Notes under the pieces: generated by a model
Database searches by the model: none
Seen by the model: the letters and a program-made list of their open reading frames with translations, nothing else
What the model was told of the DNA's origin: nothing
Translations under genes and position numbers: made by a program
Shown: positions 24,660-32,938 of the stretch, in pieces
Numbering within the stretch: position 1 is the stretch's first letter
How the letters are laid out: the number at the start of each line of letters is the position of its first letter
From: a virus
DNA: 64,000 nucleotides
IMG/VR virus record: IMGVR_UViG_3300027733_000028
Span: 62,001-126,000 of that record
Strand: one strand, 5' to 3'

Positions 24660-24886
24660 AACACCTACACACATACAAAGAGTTCTTATTCGAGTCAACG
24701 ATTTCCGAAATGAAGATAACTTCAGTTGGCGTTAAAGAGATTCTTAAGAAGCTTTATGACGATGCTAAACTTACAAAAGCATTACATTTTAAAAACTTCC
24801 GAGATGCACTCGATTCTATTCTTGGATATAGTCAAACGGAATTAGAAGAATTAGAAACAGAGATAAAAGAACTAGAGCACGCTTAA
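24656..24886 (+). CDS. Tagged internal-protein candidate 6 (short)
   Basis: 76 residues beginning MKHLHTYKEFLFEST; LFE at 11-13 fits the cleavage rule, as does the following ISE. The rest is helical and acidic at the end (ELEELETEIKELEHA), with a probable coiled coil. ATGA overlap with the upstream gene indicates coupled translation. Function unknown. Confidence 0.62.
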   Translation: MKHLHTYKEFLFESTISEMKITSVGVKEILKKLYDDAKLTKALHFKNFRDALDSILGYSQTELEELETEIKELEHA

Positions 24887-24908
24887 GATAATTTAAAAAA
24901 TAAAAAAC

Positions 24909-25739
24909 ATGAAACATACACAAACATTCAAAGAGTTCTTAAATGAACAAGAAGAGATACTTAATGAAGATAGTTCTCTTGCACTTATGGTAATACTGCA
25001 AGCGGCTATAGTTAATGGACTTCTAATAGGTCAAATGGCGGCTAGTGGTGGTGGAGATGGCTTTCATCCTATCGATGATTTAAAAGCTTGGTGGGCGAAA
25101 CGTAAAAAAGATAAAGCTGTAAAAAGTATTGTTGATAAATTAAAAGAAGATCCTGAAGTTTTAGCCTTTTTGAAAATGTCAAATTGGGCACAAAAAGGAA
25201 AATGGTATAAACTTATTGAACCTAAACTTAATGACGAAGAGAAAAAATATCTAAAAAGTATTTCAAGAACTCCATTTATGAATGAGGAAGTTAATGAAAA
25301 TTCCGCAATCCTTCTTGATCTTTCTGATAAGCAGTTGGCACTTTCTATAAAGGCTAAATTACCAGCCAAGTATAAAAAAGATACGAAGACTTTAATATAC
25401 AATGCTCCATATTCAATGGTTTCTCATGGTGCTAAACTTACAAACCTTCCAACTCCTTCACGAGTATATCAATTGGAAAAAATGAATGAAACTTATAGAG
25501 GATCTGATAATTGGATATCTTTATCTTCATTAGCTATTGTACAAGATACAACCAATCAAGTTACTTTTGTAATTGTATATGAAGAATTTGATCCAATTCA
25601 ATTTGATGAAATAAAATCAAATAAAGATTTGTACAAAGAAGAGGATTATAAAGACGAAAAAGATTTGCTTAAAAAGATGCAAACTTGGTTTGCTTATTCT
25701 GAAAAGGTCTTTAAAGAAGTAATAGAAGATCACTCATAA
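24909..25739 (+). CDS. Tagged internal-protein candidate 7 (longest, with hydrophobic segment)
   Basis: 276 residues beginning MKHTQTFKEFLNEQ, with further LNE (19-21) and VNE (about 128-130) sites. A hydrophobic, Gly-ending stretch (about 25-46, LALMVILQAAIVNGLLIGQM) could insert in a membrane, followed by a basic helical region and, after about residue 130, a soluble mixed domain (LSDKQLALSIKAKLPAKYKK onward). If cut at the internal site it would yield a membrane-active peptide and a C-terminal protein. Function unknown. Confidence 0.68.
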   Translation: MKHTQTFKEFLNEQEEILNEDSSLALMVILQAAIVNGLLIGQMAASGGGDGFHPIDDLKAWWAKRKKDKAVKSIVDKLKEDPEVLAFLKMSNWAQKGKWYKLIEPKLNDEEKKYLKSISRTPFMNEEVNENSAILLDLSDKQLALSIKAKLPAKYKKDTKTLIYNAPYSMVSHGAKLTNLPTPSRVYQLEKMNETYRGSDNWISLSSLAIVQDTTNQVTFVIVYEEFDPIQFDEIKSNKDLYKEEDYKDEKDLLKKMQTWFAYSEKVFKEVIEDHS

Positions 25740-25750
25740 AAAAACATAAT

Positions 25751-26227
25751 ATGAAACATATACTCACATTCAAAAACTTCTTAAACGAGGAAAGAGTTTA
25801 TGGAATGTTCAATGATTCTCAAGGAAAACCATCTAAACTTTCACAAGAGATTTTAGATATTTGTCTAAAAGCACTACCTAAATATGTAATAGATAATATT
25901 GAATCAGTTGAAGCTTCCGGTTATTCTAAGACAAATTTAGCATCACCTCCTACGGTTAGTAATAAAGGTCAATCAAGAGGTGAAAATGATTATACGACTA
26001 TTGTTCTAATATTCAAAAATCCAATGGGAAAATCTAAAACAACTGAATTGACGGTTGGATTAAGAAAAAGAACTTCTGGACCAGGAACTGGTTATCTTGC
26101 GGTTAAACCTACTGCAAATGGTCATTATGTTTTACCTGAACATAGTGCCGCAATTGAATTTTATGATGCAGCGCCTGAAAGTTTAGCGGATTTATATAAG
26201 AGTACACTAGAAAAATTAATGAAATAA
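25751..26227 (+). CDS. Tagged internal-protein candidate 8
   Basis: 158 residues beginning MKHILTFKNFLNEE. Nucleotides 1-40 are nearly identical to those of the gene at 26593 while the bodies are unrelated. The mature region has helices up to about 60, a Gly/Ser/Asn loop, a strand block (YTTIVLIFKNPMGKSKTTEL) and ends in a short helix. Six bases of leader repeat the usual AATATGAAA pattern. No family recognised. Confidence 0.66.
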   Translation: MKHILTFKNFLNEERVYGMFNDSQGKPSKLSQEILDICLKALPKYVIDNIESVEASGYSKTNLASPPTVSNKGQSRGENDYTTIVLIFKNPMGKSKTTELTVGLRKRTSGPGTGYLAVKPTANGHYVLPEHSAAIEFYDAAPESLADLYKSTLEKLMK

Positions 26228-26228
26228 T

Positions 26229-26591
26229 ATGAAACATATACCAACATTCGATAATTTCCTAAATGAAGGAACCATCATGATTTTTCACTACTCAAAGAAA
26301 TCTTCAGAGATTGATGGTGACGTGAAAGAATTACAGAAGAAAGCTCAAGAATTTATTAAAATCGCAAGAGACAAAGATTACAATATATCTTCTAACGATT
26401 CCGTACTTTATTTTCCAAATTTTAAATGGGCAGGAGGTAAACAAATCTTTGGACCATCATTAGGTATTAAAGCAGGATCAGAAACAATGCTAATTAATCC
26501 AATAGGCTCTGATAAAATAATCAAGATTAGCGAAGGCTTGCTTGTTCGTTTTGTAAAAGACGGCAGAATCGAATCATATAATTTATACTAA
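26229..26591 (+). CDS. Tagged internal-protein candidate 9
   Basis: 120 residues beginning MKHIPTFDNFLNEG. After the LNE site comes TIMIFHYSKK, an acidic-basic helix (DVKELQKKAQEFIKIARDK) and a beta-rich remainder. One base separates it from the preceding stop codon. The function is unknown; assignment rests on the tag and location. Confidence 0.66.
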   Translation: MKHIPTFDNFLNEGTIMIFHYSKKSSEIDGDVKELQKKAQEFIKIARDKDYNISSNDSVLYFPNFKWAGGKQIFGPSLGIKAGSETMLINPIGSDKIIKISEGLLVRFVKDGRIESYNLY

Positions 26592-26592
26592 T

Positions 26593-26841
26593 ATGAAACA
26601 TATACTCACATTCAAAAACTTCTTAAATGAAGGATTCAAGAAACCTTATAGCGAAAAAATGAGCCTTGAGGATTTTTCTGCTATAGAAGTTGGAAGTGAG
26701 GTTCTTTATGCTGGAGCAACTTACGAAGTGGTTAACAACGATGGTGCAACTCTTCAATTAAAACCGGCTAAAGGTGCTAATGGTAAAGCGACTAAAGTTA
26801 ATTTCTCAATGTTTAATGTTGCTGGAGCAATCCGCGATTAG
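26593..26841 (+). CDS. Tagged internal-protein candidate 10 (last of array)
   Basis: 82 residues beginning MKHILTFKNFLNEG. After the cleavage-like site the mature part of about 68 residues forms a probable small beta-barrel (IEVGSEVLYAGATYEVVNND, LQLKPAKGANGKATKVNF), again SH3/KOW-like as in candidate 4. It ends the array; an 85-nt leader with TCATATAATTA separates it from the sugar genes. Confidence 0.66.
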   Translation: MKHILTFKNFLNEGFKKPYSEKMSLEDFSAIEVGSEVLYAGATYEVVNNDGATLQLKPAKGANGKATKVNFSMFNVAGAIRD

Positions 26842-26926
26842 TTGAATCTTCATAAATTTCAAATCATATAATTAAAATTATAAGTCTAAGGATATGATCT
26901 GCTTATAGTAAAAAATATCATATGTT

Positions 26927-28288
26927 TTGAAATTAAGACAAGGGTTATTATTCCTAAAATCTCTACACACAAGATCTAAATCCGATGAAGAAGTTCTTCA
27001 ATGGATAGAATCTAGACGATCATTAGTTAAGCACACGATTCAACAAATCGATCTTAATAAGCTAAATGGTTGGAATTTCTACGATCATAAGATAGAACAT
27101 ACTTCTGGTAAATTTTATCAGATTCATATTAGACGCAATGAGTTAGATGGAAGGATTTGGGATCAACCAATAATCAATCAACCCGAAATTGGTATTCTTG
27201 GATTTATTACCAAACAAATCGATGACGTACTTCATTTTCTAGTTCAAGCTAAAATTGAACCAGGAAATATCAATATCGTTCAGTTATCACCAACCGTACA
27301 ATCAACTAAAAGTAATTTCACTAAAGTTCATGGTGGTGCATTAACACCCTTTGTAGAATATTTCTTAAAAGGAGAATCTAGAATTTTAGTAGATCAACTA
27401 CAATCCGAACAATCTAGTAGGTTCTTTCAAAAACGTAATCGCAATATTATTATAGAAGTTGAAGATGAGTTATCTCATGAAAATTATTTATGGATGACTC
27501 TTGGAGATCTTGTTGCATTAACTAGATATCCTAATACTGTCAATATGGATAGTCGAACCGTTTTAAGTTGTATTCACTTTGGTTCATATTCATTTGAACA
27601 TCTAGAACTAAGAGATTTTCTTGGTGGAATTTCACATGATTCTGCTTGGATAGATTCACTACTTCGTAAAGATGTATATCAAAAATCCCATCCAGAAATT
27701 CTTTCATTAATTACCGATCTTAAATTTAGAAGAGAAGCTTTGACTAGGTTAATTTATCTTTCAGAATCACATGATTGGAATTTGATTGATGGTAAGATTG
27801 TTCATAAAGATGAAAAATATTTTGATGTAGTAGGTTATCGAATATTTATTGAAAATCGAGAATCCGCTCAATGGGATCAACCTTTAATCCGACCTAAATC
27901 TACTGGAATATGTTGTTTCTTTGCTCGTAAATTTGAAGGAGTATTTCACTTACTAGTTCAGCTAAAAGATGAGATTGGATCTTTTGATGGTGTTGAAATG
28001 GCACCAACTATTCAAATGTCTGAAGAGAATTTAGATCTATCGCCTTTCTTTGAATCGTATCAAAGACTAATAAATACAGATTCGGTTTTATTTGATGTTA
28101 TGCAATCCGAAGAAGGAGGAAGATTTTATCAAGAACAAAACCGAAATATTATCATAGAAGTTAATGAAGAACTGGAACTTCCAAGAAATTATATTTGGAT
28201 GACTCTTAATCAACTTAAAACATTCTTACAATATAACAATTACGTAAATATTCAAACACGTTCAATTATGTCATCTTTACCTCTATGA
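26927..28288 (+). CDS. NDP-hexose 2,3-dehydratase (EvaA family)
   Basis: A 453-residue protein made of two homologous halves (about 1-220 and 235-453), each with W-x-x-x-x-x-x-I-x-H, a WDQP-I sequence, LVQ-K, E/QMAPT-or-LSPTVQ, and R-F-x-x-x-x-R-N-I-I-I-E; the tandem layout is typical of NDP-4-keto-6-deoxyhexose 2,3-dehydratases that start 2-deoxysugar synthesis. The start is a TTG at 26927, because a stop codon lies in frame just upstream and no ATG is nearby. It overlaps the reductase gene by 4 nt. The 4,6-dehydratase and nucleotidyltransferase that must act before it are not in the window. Confidence 0.88.
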   Translation: MKLRQGLLFLKSLHTRSKSDEEVLQWIESRRSLVKHTIQQIDLNKLNGWNFYDHKIEHTSGKFYQIHIRRNELDGRIWDQPIINQPEIGILGFITKQIDDVLHFLVQAKIEPGNINIVQLSPTVQSTKSNFTKVHGGALTPFVEYFLKGESRILVDQLQSEQSSRFFQKRNRNIIIEVEDELSHENYLWMTLGDLVALTRYPNTVNMDSRTVLSCIHFGSYSFEHLELRDFLGGISHDSAWIDSLLRKDVYQKSHPEILSLITDLKFRREALTRLIYLSESHDWNLIDGKIVHKDEKYFDVVGYRIFIENRESAQWDQPLIRPKSTGICCFFARKFEGVFHLLVQLKDEIGSFDGVEMAPTIQMSEENLDLSPFFESYQRLINTDSVLFDVMQSEEGGRFYQEQNRNIIIEVNEELELPRNYIWMTLNQLKTFLQYNNYVNIQTRSIMSSLPL

Positions 28289-29238
28289 AAGTAGCTATTC
28301 TAAATTGTTCAGATATTGCAAAACGAAGAATGATTCCGGCATTTCAGGCAATACCTGAAGTTGAAGTTTCTATCGTATGTAGCCGAGATATTCGTAGAGC
28401 TAAACAATATGCTGAAGAATTTGGAATCCCAAAATATACGGATAATCCAGATGAAATTATTGGAGTTGATCTAGTTTATATTTCATCTCCTCCATCTGAA
28501 CATTTTGATGCGATTAAAACATTTATAAAGAGAAAAATTAATATTCTTTGCGAAAAATCTCTTACCATAGATGCATATCAAACAACCTATCTAATTAATC
28601 TAGCCGATAAACAAGGAGTTCTTATACAAGAAAATTATGGATTTCCTTTTCATACTCAGTGGAAATGGATAAAAGAAAACCTAAATAAAATAGGAGATCT
28701 TCTTTACATAAGAAGTGGATTTGAATTTCCTCCAAGAAATACCGAAACAGATTTTCGTTACAAATCTGCTCTCGGTGGTGGTGCTCTTTTCGATGCCGGT
28801 GGATATCCTATTAAATTAGCCTCTTTATTATTGGGAACTCCTCAAAAACTTGATGCAGTTACTCATATATCAAAATCACTTGATATTGATCTTTCTGGAA
28901 GAACATTTATTATTGATGAAACTGGAAAATCTGCATTTTTAACTTGGAGTTTTGAATCTACTTATCGTTGTGATGTAGAAATTGTAGGAACTCAAGGAAC
29001 AATTAAAGCTGGTAAGATATTTACTCCTAGAATTGATGAACATGTTGAAGTGTCAATTTCACTTATTGGAGAGCCGGTAGAAAGACAACAATTTGTTTGC
29101 GATCATTTCGTTGAACTTATTCGAGATTTTATAAATAGAATAAAGATTAAAGATAACTCTCATCATAAAAGTATATTAAAACAATCAAAATGGCAAACAT
29201 ATGTATCGTCTACTAGTATCAGAACCTTCACTAACTAA
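28285..29238 (+). CDS. Gfo/Idh/MocA-family sugar oxidoreductase
   Basis: A 317-residue NAD(P)-dependent enzyme: N-terminal Rossmann fold (VAILNCSDIAKRRMIPA, 3-19; the usual Gly-x-Gly is altered to N-C-S), YISSPPSEHF (65-74) and the family CEKS (89-92) with catalytic Lys91. In 2-deoxysugar pathways such enzymes reduce the 3-keto group left by the 2,3-dehydratase, and this gene overlaps that dehydratase by 4 nt, so that is the likely step. The C-terminal domain is complete. The end overlaps the aminotransferase start by 38 nt. Confidence 0.88.
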   Translation: MKVAILNCSDIAKRRMIPAFQAIPEVEVSIVCSRDIRRAKQYAEEFGIPKYTDNPDEIIGVDLVYISSPPSEHFDAIKTFIKRKINILCEKSLTIDAYQTTYLINLADKQGVLIQENYGFPFHTQWKWIKENLNKIGDLLYIRSGFEFPPRNTETDFRYKSALGGGALFDAGGYPIKLASLLLGTPQKLDAVTHISKSLDIDLSGRTFIIDETGKSAFLTWSFESTYRCDVEIVGTQGTIKAGKIFTPRIDEHVEVSISLIGEPVERQQFVCDHFVELIRDFINRIKIKDNSHHKSILKQSKWQTYVSSTSIRTFTN

Positions 29239-30283
29239 CTTCGAAGAATTTGCAAATATTGCAAAAGAAGTTTGGGCAAGTGGAATCCTAACGCACAATG
29301 GACCTAAGGTCAAAGAACTCGAACATCGGTTAAAAGAACAATGGCAGATACCTCATCTATCATTAGTTACAAATGGAACTATTGCACTTGAAGTTGCAAT
29401 GAGAGCTCTAGAACTTCCTAAAGGAAGTGAAATTATTACAACTCCATTTACCTGGATTGCAACTGCATCAGCTATTCAATGGCAAGATTATGAACCTATT
29501 TTTGTTGACGTTGATCCAAATACTCTTAATATAGATCCGGCTAAAATTGAAGAAAAAATAACAGATAGAACATCTGCTATTTTAGCGGTTCATGTATTCT
29601 CGAATCCATGTGATGTAGATTCTATTCAAGAAATTGCAGATCGTCGAGGTCTACGAGTTATTTATGATGGTGCTCATGCAGTTGGTGTAAAATATAAAGG
29701 AGTAGATCTTTCTCAATTCGGTGATATTACAACTCATTCATATCATGCAACTAAAATTTATAATAGTGGAGAAGGTGGATCGATTATTACTAGAAATCCA
29801 GAGTTAGCTAAAAGAATTGATCGTCTTCGCTTCTTTGGACATAATGAAAAGAAAGATATTGTACATGAAGGAACTAATGCTAAAATGCATGAAATCTCTG
29901 CTGCAATTGGATTAGCTAATTTAAAAATGTTACCTAAAACAATTATGCATAGAAAACTTTTAACTCTTATGTATAAACATAGAATGGAAGGTTTACCGGT
30001 TAGATATCAAGCAATCAGCAACGACTCTTATAATTTTTCATATTTCCCCATCATATTTGAAACAGAAGAACAATGTCTTAAAGTGTATGCGGCATTAGAT
30101 GCTATTAAAATTATGCCTCGTAGATATTTCTATCCATCAGTTAACGAATTCAAAATCTTTGATCCTCAATCATGTCCTATTAGCGAAGATATTTCTAGAC
30201 GAATTCTTTGTCTACCATGTCACGATGGTGTGAAGCTTATGGATGTCGATGAAATCTCACACACAATAATCAAAACTTTCTAA
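29201..30283 (+). CDS. DegT/DnrJ/EryC1-type sugar aminotransferase
   Basis: A 360-residue PLP-dependent aminotransferase. Signatures: NGTIALEVAMRAL (58-70), TPFTWIATASAIQW (81-94), FVDVDPNTLNID (101-112), YDGAHAVG (155-162) and the PLP-binding Lys185 in SYHATKIYNSGEGG. It would aminate a keto-deoxysugar nucleotide, probably at C4 after the dehydratase and reductase. The next gene is an acetyltransferase starting 1 nt after the stop, so the product is likely an N-acetylated amino-deoxyhexose. Confidence 0.92.
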   Translation: MYRLLVSEPSLTNFEEFANIAKEVWASGILTHNGPKVKELEHRLKEQWQIPHLSLVTNGTIALEVAMRALELPKGSEIITTPFTWIATASAIQWQDYEPIFVDVDPNTLNIDPAKIEEKITDRTSAILAVHVFSNPCDVDSIQEIADRRGLRVIYDGAHAVGVKYKGVDLSQFGDITTHSYHATKIYNSGEGGSIITRNPELAKRIDRLRFFGHNEKKDIVHEGTNAKMHEISAAIGLANLKMLPKTIMHRKLLTLMYKHRMEGLPVRYQAISNDSYNFSYFPIIFETEEQCLKVYAALDAIKIMPRRYFYPSVNEFKIFDPQSCPISEDISRRILCLPCHDGVKLMDVDEISHTIIKTF

Positions 30284-30284
30284 G

Positions 30285-30899
30285 ATGCATGTAGTTATTG
30301 GAGCTAATGGATTAGCTAAACAAGTACTTCCTTTATACGACGCAAATCCTAGAGTTATCTTCTTTGATGATACTGAAAATGCAGGAGAGAACCTATATGA
30401 ACATAAAATTGCACATGATCTTAAATGGGTAAAAGAGTATACGTCAATTGGCGAGACAGTAAATTTCTCAATTTGTATAGGAAATCCTAAATGGCGTGAG
30501 TATTTTTATTATCTTCTGGTTGATATGGGAGCCACACCAATTAATATCTTATCGGAATTATCCTCCATTCAAGAGAGATCCGAGATTGACACAGGGAATA
30601 TCTTTTTAGACTACACTTTAGTAGAAACCGATGTAAAAATTGGAAAAGGAAACCTTATAAATTGCTATGCCGGTTTATTTCATGATTCTCAAATAGGAGA
30701 TTTTAATGAGATTATGCCAGGAGCTAAAATTCTAGGAGGAGCTAAAATAGGTAACTCTTGTAGAATAGGAACGAATGCAACAATTCTTCCACAAATACAT
30801 ATTTGCTCGAATGTAGTAATTGGAGCTGGAGCAGTGGTTACTAAAAATATTACTGAACCAGGAACATATATTGGAATTCCTGCAAGGAAGCAAGGATAA
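30285..30899 (+). CDS. Sugar N/O-acetyltransferase, left-handed beta-helix (NeuD/PglD type)
   Basis: A 204-residue protein with an N-terminal small nucleotide-sugar-binding domain (VVIGANGLAKQVLPLYD, 3-19) and a C-terminal hexapeptide-repeat helix (about 95-195: IGKGNLINCYAG, IGDFNEIMPGAKILGG, IGTNATILPQIHIC, VIGAGAVVTKNI) ending GIPARK. This is the NeuD/PglD/PerB layout, which acetylates amino or hydroxyl groups on nucleotide sugars. Together with the three genes before it, it forms a compact pathway to an acetamido-deoxysugar. Confidence 0.88.
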   Translation: MHVVIGANGLAKQVLPLYDANPRVIFFDDTENAGENLYEHKIAHDLKWVKEYTSIGETVNFSICIGNPKWREYFYYLLVDMGATPINILSELSSIQERSEIDTGNIFLDYTLVETDVKIGKGNLINCYAGLFHDSQIGDFNEIMPGAKILGGAKIGNSCRIGTNATILPQIHICSNVVIGAGAVVTKNITEPGTYIGIPARKQG

Positions 30900-30922
30900 A
30901 TAACAAAATACAACATATATTA

Positions 30923-31804
30923 ATGGAATTTTTAAAGTACAACAACTTCATTCTTAATGAGCAATCTAAATGGGTTAATTTAGACACTATTAATGAAGCT
31001 GCACTTACGGCTACTCCAGATAAAAGCGTTAAGTTTGGTATTTGTATTACCACTTACAAAATTGATGCTGGTGGTAGACAAAATCACATGTCCACCGAAA
31101 AAGTTCTGAGAGAATGTTTAGAGTCAGTTAAAACACAGAGTTGGCCAGAATGGAAAGTCTATATTATGGGAGACGCATATCCACAAGAAGAATGGCCGGA
31201 AATTGAAAAACTTGCTGCATCTATCGTTCCAAAAGATAAACTTTGGATGGATAATCTAAAAACACCAGGAGAAAGAGACAAATATGATGGATCTATTCCA
31301 CATCTAACAGGAGGAAATACGGCAGCAAACGTGACCATCGCTCAAATGAAAAAAGATGGCATTAAGTATTTTGCACGTCTTGACCATGATGATGCTTGGA
31401 AAACCGATCATTTAAAAACTCATGCTACTGCTTATACACAATTCCCAGAAGTTGTTTATAGTTTAACACAAGCTCGCAAGAAAAGAGTAAAAGGAGATGC
31501 CGGATCTTACATGTATTTTCCTGACAAAGGAACATATGAGAATTCTGAAAATAATTACACATTAGGTCTTGGTGGACAATGTCATTCAGCAATGACTTGG
31601 AAATTAGAACCTTTAAAATATATCAAGTATCGTACTTGGGATCAACAAAAAGCGACACAACCTCGTAGAAAAGAGTGCTTCCCTGGCGATTGGGATAATA
31701 CTGAAAGAATTAAAAGAATTGTAGAAGATGAAAATAATAAACACTCAATGATTTTTGTTCCTAAATTAACTGTAAAATATCGTAACTCTGAAGGAAAATT
31801 TTAA
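30923..31804 (+). CDS. GT-A glycosyltransferase (family 2-like) with capsid-tag-like N-terminus
   Basis: A 293-residue protein. After a non-conserved N-terminus, the fold of family 2 glycosyltransferases begins at FGICITTYK (about 38-46), with YIMGD and the metal/nucleotide-binding LDHDDAW (153-159). The first 13 residues MEFLKYNNFILNE resemble the tag of the internal-protein family, with a further INE at 23-25, although one residue longer. It is next to the amino-sugar pathway and may transfer its product. Whether it is packaged or processed is only suggested by the tag. Confidence 0.82.
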   Translation: MEFLKYNNFILNEQSKWVNLDTINEAALTATPDKSVKFGICITTYKIDAGGRQNHMSTEKVLRECLESVKTQSWPEWKVYIMGDAYPQEEWPEIEKLAASIVPKDKLWMDNLKTPGERDKYDGSIPHLTGGNTAANVTIAQMKKDGIKYFARLDHDDAWKTDHLKTHATAYTQFPEVVYSLTQARKKRVKGDAGSYMYFPDKGTYENSENNYTLGLGGQCHSAMTWKLEPLKYIKYRTWDQQKATQPRRKECFPGDWDNTERIKRIVEDENNKHSMIFVPKLTVKYRNSEGKF

Positions 31805-31805
31805 T

Positions 31806-32378
31806 ATGAAAAAACTACTAATCTTATTAATCTCGAGTCTTCCTCTTTTTGGATATTCACAAGACACTCTGGTAAAAAGACCTATCTATACTGTAAAATA
31901 TTCTCAATCACTACAACAACCTCTTTGGTTAGAGTATTCTGTTAAAAGTCGTGAATGTGGAGCGAAACGAGATGGAATGGATTTTTATTCCGAAAAGGGA
32001 ATTATAACAAGTGACAACGCTGATTATGCCGATAATGTTTATGATAAAGGTCATATGGCTCCTGCTGCCGATTTCTGTGTTAATCGAGAAACTCTATTAC
32101 TAACATTTTCCTATCTCAATTGTGCTCTTCAACACTATAAATTAAACCGAGGTGTATGGAAACAACTTGAATCAAATGAACGTGAATGGTCTAAAACTGA
32201 TTCATTGATTATTCGAATCGATGTTATTTTTGAAAATGCTACCAAACTTCCTAGTGGTGCAACTATTCCTACTGCTTTTAAGAAGACTATTAAATTCTAT
32301 AATTCAAAGAAGACGGTTGTTTATTACTTCAAAAACGAACCTCCTACAAAAACACTAGATCAATATCTAGTTAAATAA
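31806..32378 (+). CDS. Exported DNA/RNA non-specific endonuclease (NUC1/EndoG-like)
   Basis: A 190-residue beta-beta-alpha metal nuclease with an N-terminal signal peptide (hydrophobic 3-16, cleavage near GYS-Q). The active-site motif is YDKGHMAPAADF (79-90), the DRGH motif with catalytic His83, and a downstream LNCALQHYKLNRGVW supplies the metal-binding Asn. It would act in the periplasm or outside: digesting host or competing phage DNA, or nucleic acid in the biofilm. It starts 1 nt after the glycosyltransferase. Bacteroidota carry many secreted relatives, so acquisition from the host is plausible. Confidence 0.88.
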   Translation: MKKLLILLISSLPLFGYSQDTLVKRPIYTVKYSQSLQQPLWLEYSVKSRECGAKRDGMDFYSEKGIITSDNADYADNVYDKGHMAPAADFCVNRETLLLTFSYLNCALQHYKLNRGVWKQLESNEREWSKTDSLIIRIDVIFENATKLPSGATIPTAFKKTIKFYNSKKTVVYYFKNEPPTKTLDQYLVK

Positions 32379-32382
32379 CTAA

Positions 32383-32439
32383 TTGTTAATAACTTTTGAT
32401 CCCGAGATTTTTTAATCTCGGGATTTTGTATTATATTTG
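32383..32439 (+). promoter_or_regulatory. Composite host-type promoter, copy E, with embedded terminator
   Basis: TTGTTAATAACTTT box and TATATTTG ending 32439, exactly 57 bp. The intervening sequence is a terminator hairpin (32398-32425) whose loop provides the GATTTTTT tract found at that position in the other copies. Start palindrome TTGTATATACAA. Drives the Nudix gene. Confidence 0.82.
32398..32425 (+). terminator. Terminator hairpin nested in promoter E
   Basis: ATCCCGAGATT pairs perfectly with AATCTCGGGAT around TTTT, then TTTTG. It ends the nuclease unit while lying between the upstream box and -7 box of the next promoter. Confidence 0.85.
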
Positions 32440-32461
32440 TATATACAATTTAAAACAATAT

Positions 32462-32854
32462 ATGCAAAAGATTAGTGCTCAAGTTGTCCTCATCAACGAG
32501 GAAGGAAAAATTCTCTGTGTTTCTAGAAAAGATAACCATTCTGATTTTGGTTTACCTGGTGGTAAATCCGATCCTGAAGATAATGGTGATCCCGTTCAAA
32601 CTGCCATTAGAGAAACCAAAGAAGAAACCGGTTTAGATGTTCACGATCTTAAACTTATATTTGCAATTCATAAATACGGTTTCATGAATTATACTTATGT
32701 TGCCAAGTATTCTGGTGAAATTCATTTTAATGAACCTCATATTGTTAAATGGGCACCAATCAAATTAGCAACGGAAGGAACCTTCGGTGTGTATAATCAA
32801 TTAGTTGCAGAATCCTTAAGAGATTCAAATTATGAATTCATCCGCCATTTTTAA
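32462..32854 (+). CDS. Nudix hydrolase
   Basis: Start at ATG 32462 (131 residues), downstream of promoter E; an in-frame upstream start at 32396 would lie within the promoter. The Nudix box runs from GLPGGKSDPED to AIRETKEETGLDV (about 28-57): the REx2EExG core is intact, but the first half carries an insertion and a Gly replaces the first conserved Glu. Nudix enzymes hydrolyse nucleoside diphosphate derivatives; in phages they may clean nucleotide pools, trim RNA 5' ends or act on NAD derivatives. Monocistronic early-type unit. Confidence 0.85.
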   Translation: MQKISAQVVLINEEGKILCVSRKDNHSDFGLPGGKSDPEDNGDPVQTAIRETKEETGLDVHDLKLIFAIHKYGFMNYTYVAKYSGEIHFNEPHIVKWAPIKLATEGTFGVYNQLVAESLRDSNYEFIRHF

Positions 32855-32856
32855 AA

Positions 32857-32913
32857 TTGTTAATAACTTTATTCAAAAAGATTTTTTTATTTCACAAAGA
32901 TTTATTATATTTG
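32857..32913 (+). promoter_or_regulatory. Composite host-type promoter, copy F
   Basis: TTGTTAATAACTTT, GATTTTTTTATTTCAC and TATATTTG ending 32913; 57-bp geometry; TTGTATATACAA palindrome at the start. Drives the unit at 32939-33736. Confidence 0.85.
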
Positions 32914-32938
32914 TATATACAATTTAAACAAATAACAT

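Noticed and set aside
22424-26630. Repeated ATGAAAAAyTACATAAACACATT blocks as a CRISPR or direct-repeat array
   Set aside because: The repeats are the first codons of successive genes and spacing varies from about 230 to over 800 nt with coding sequence between.
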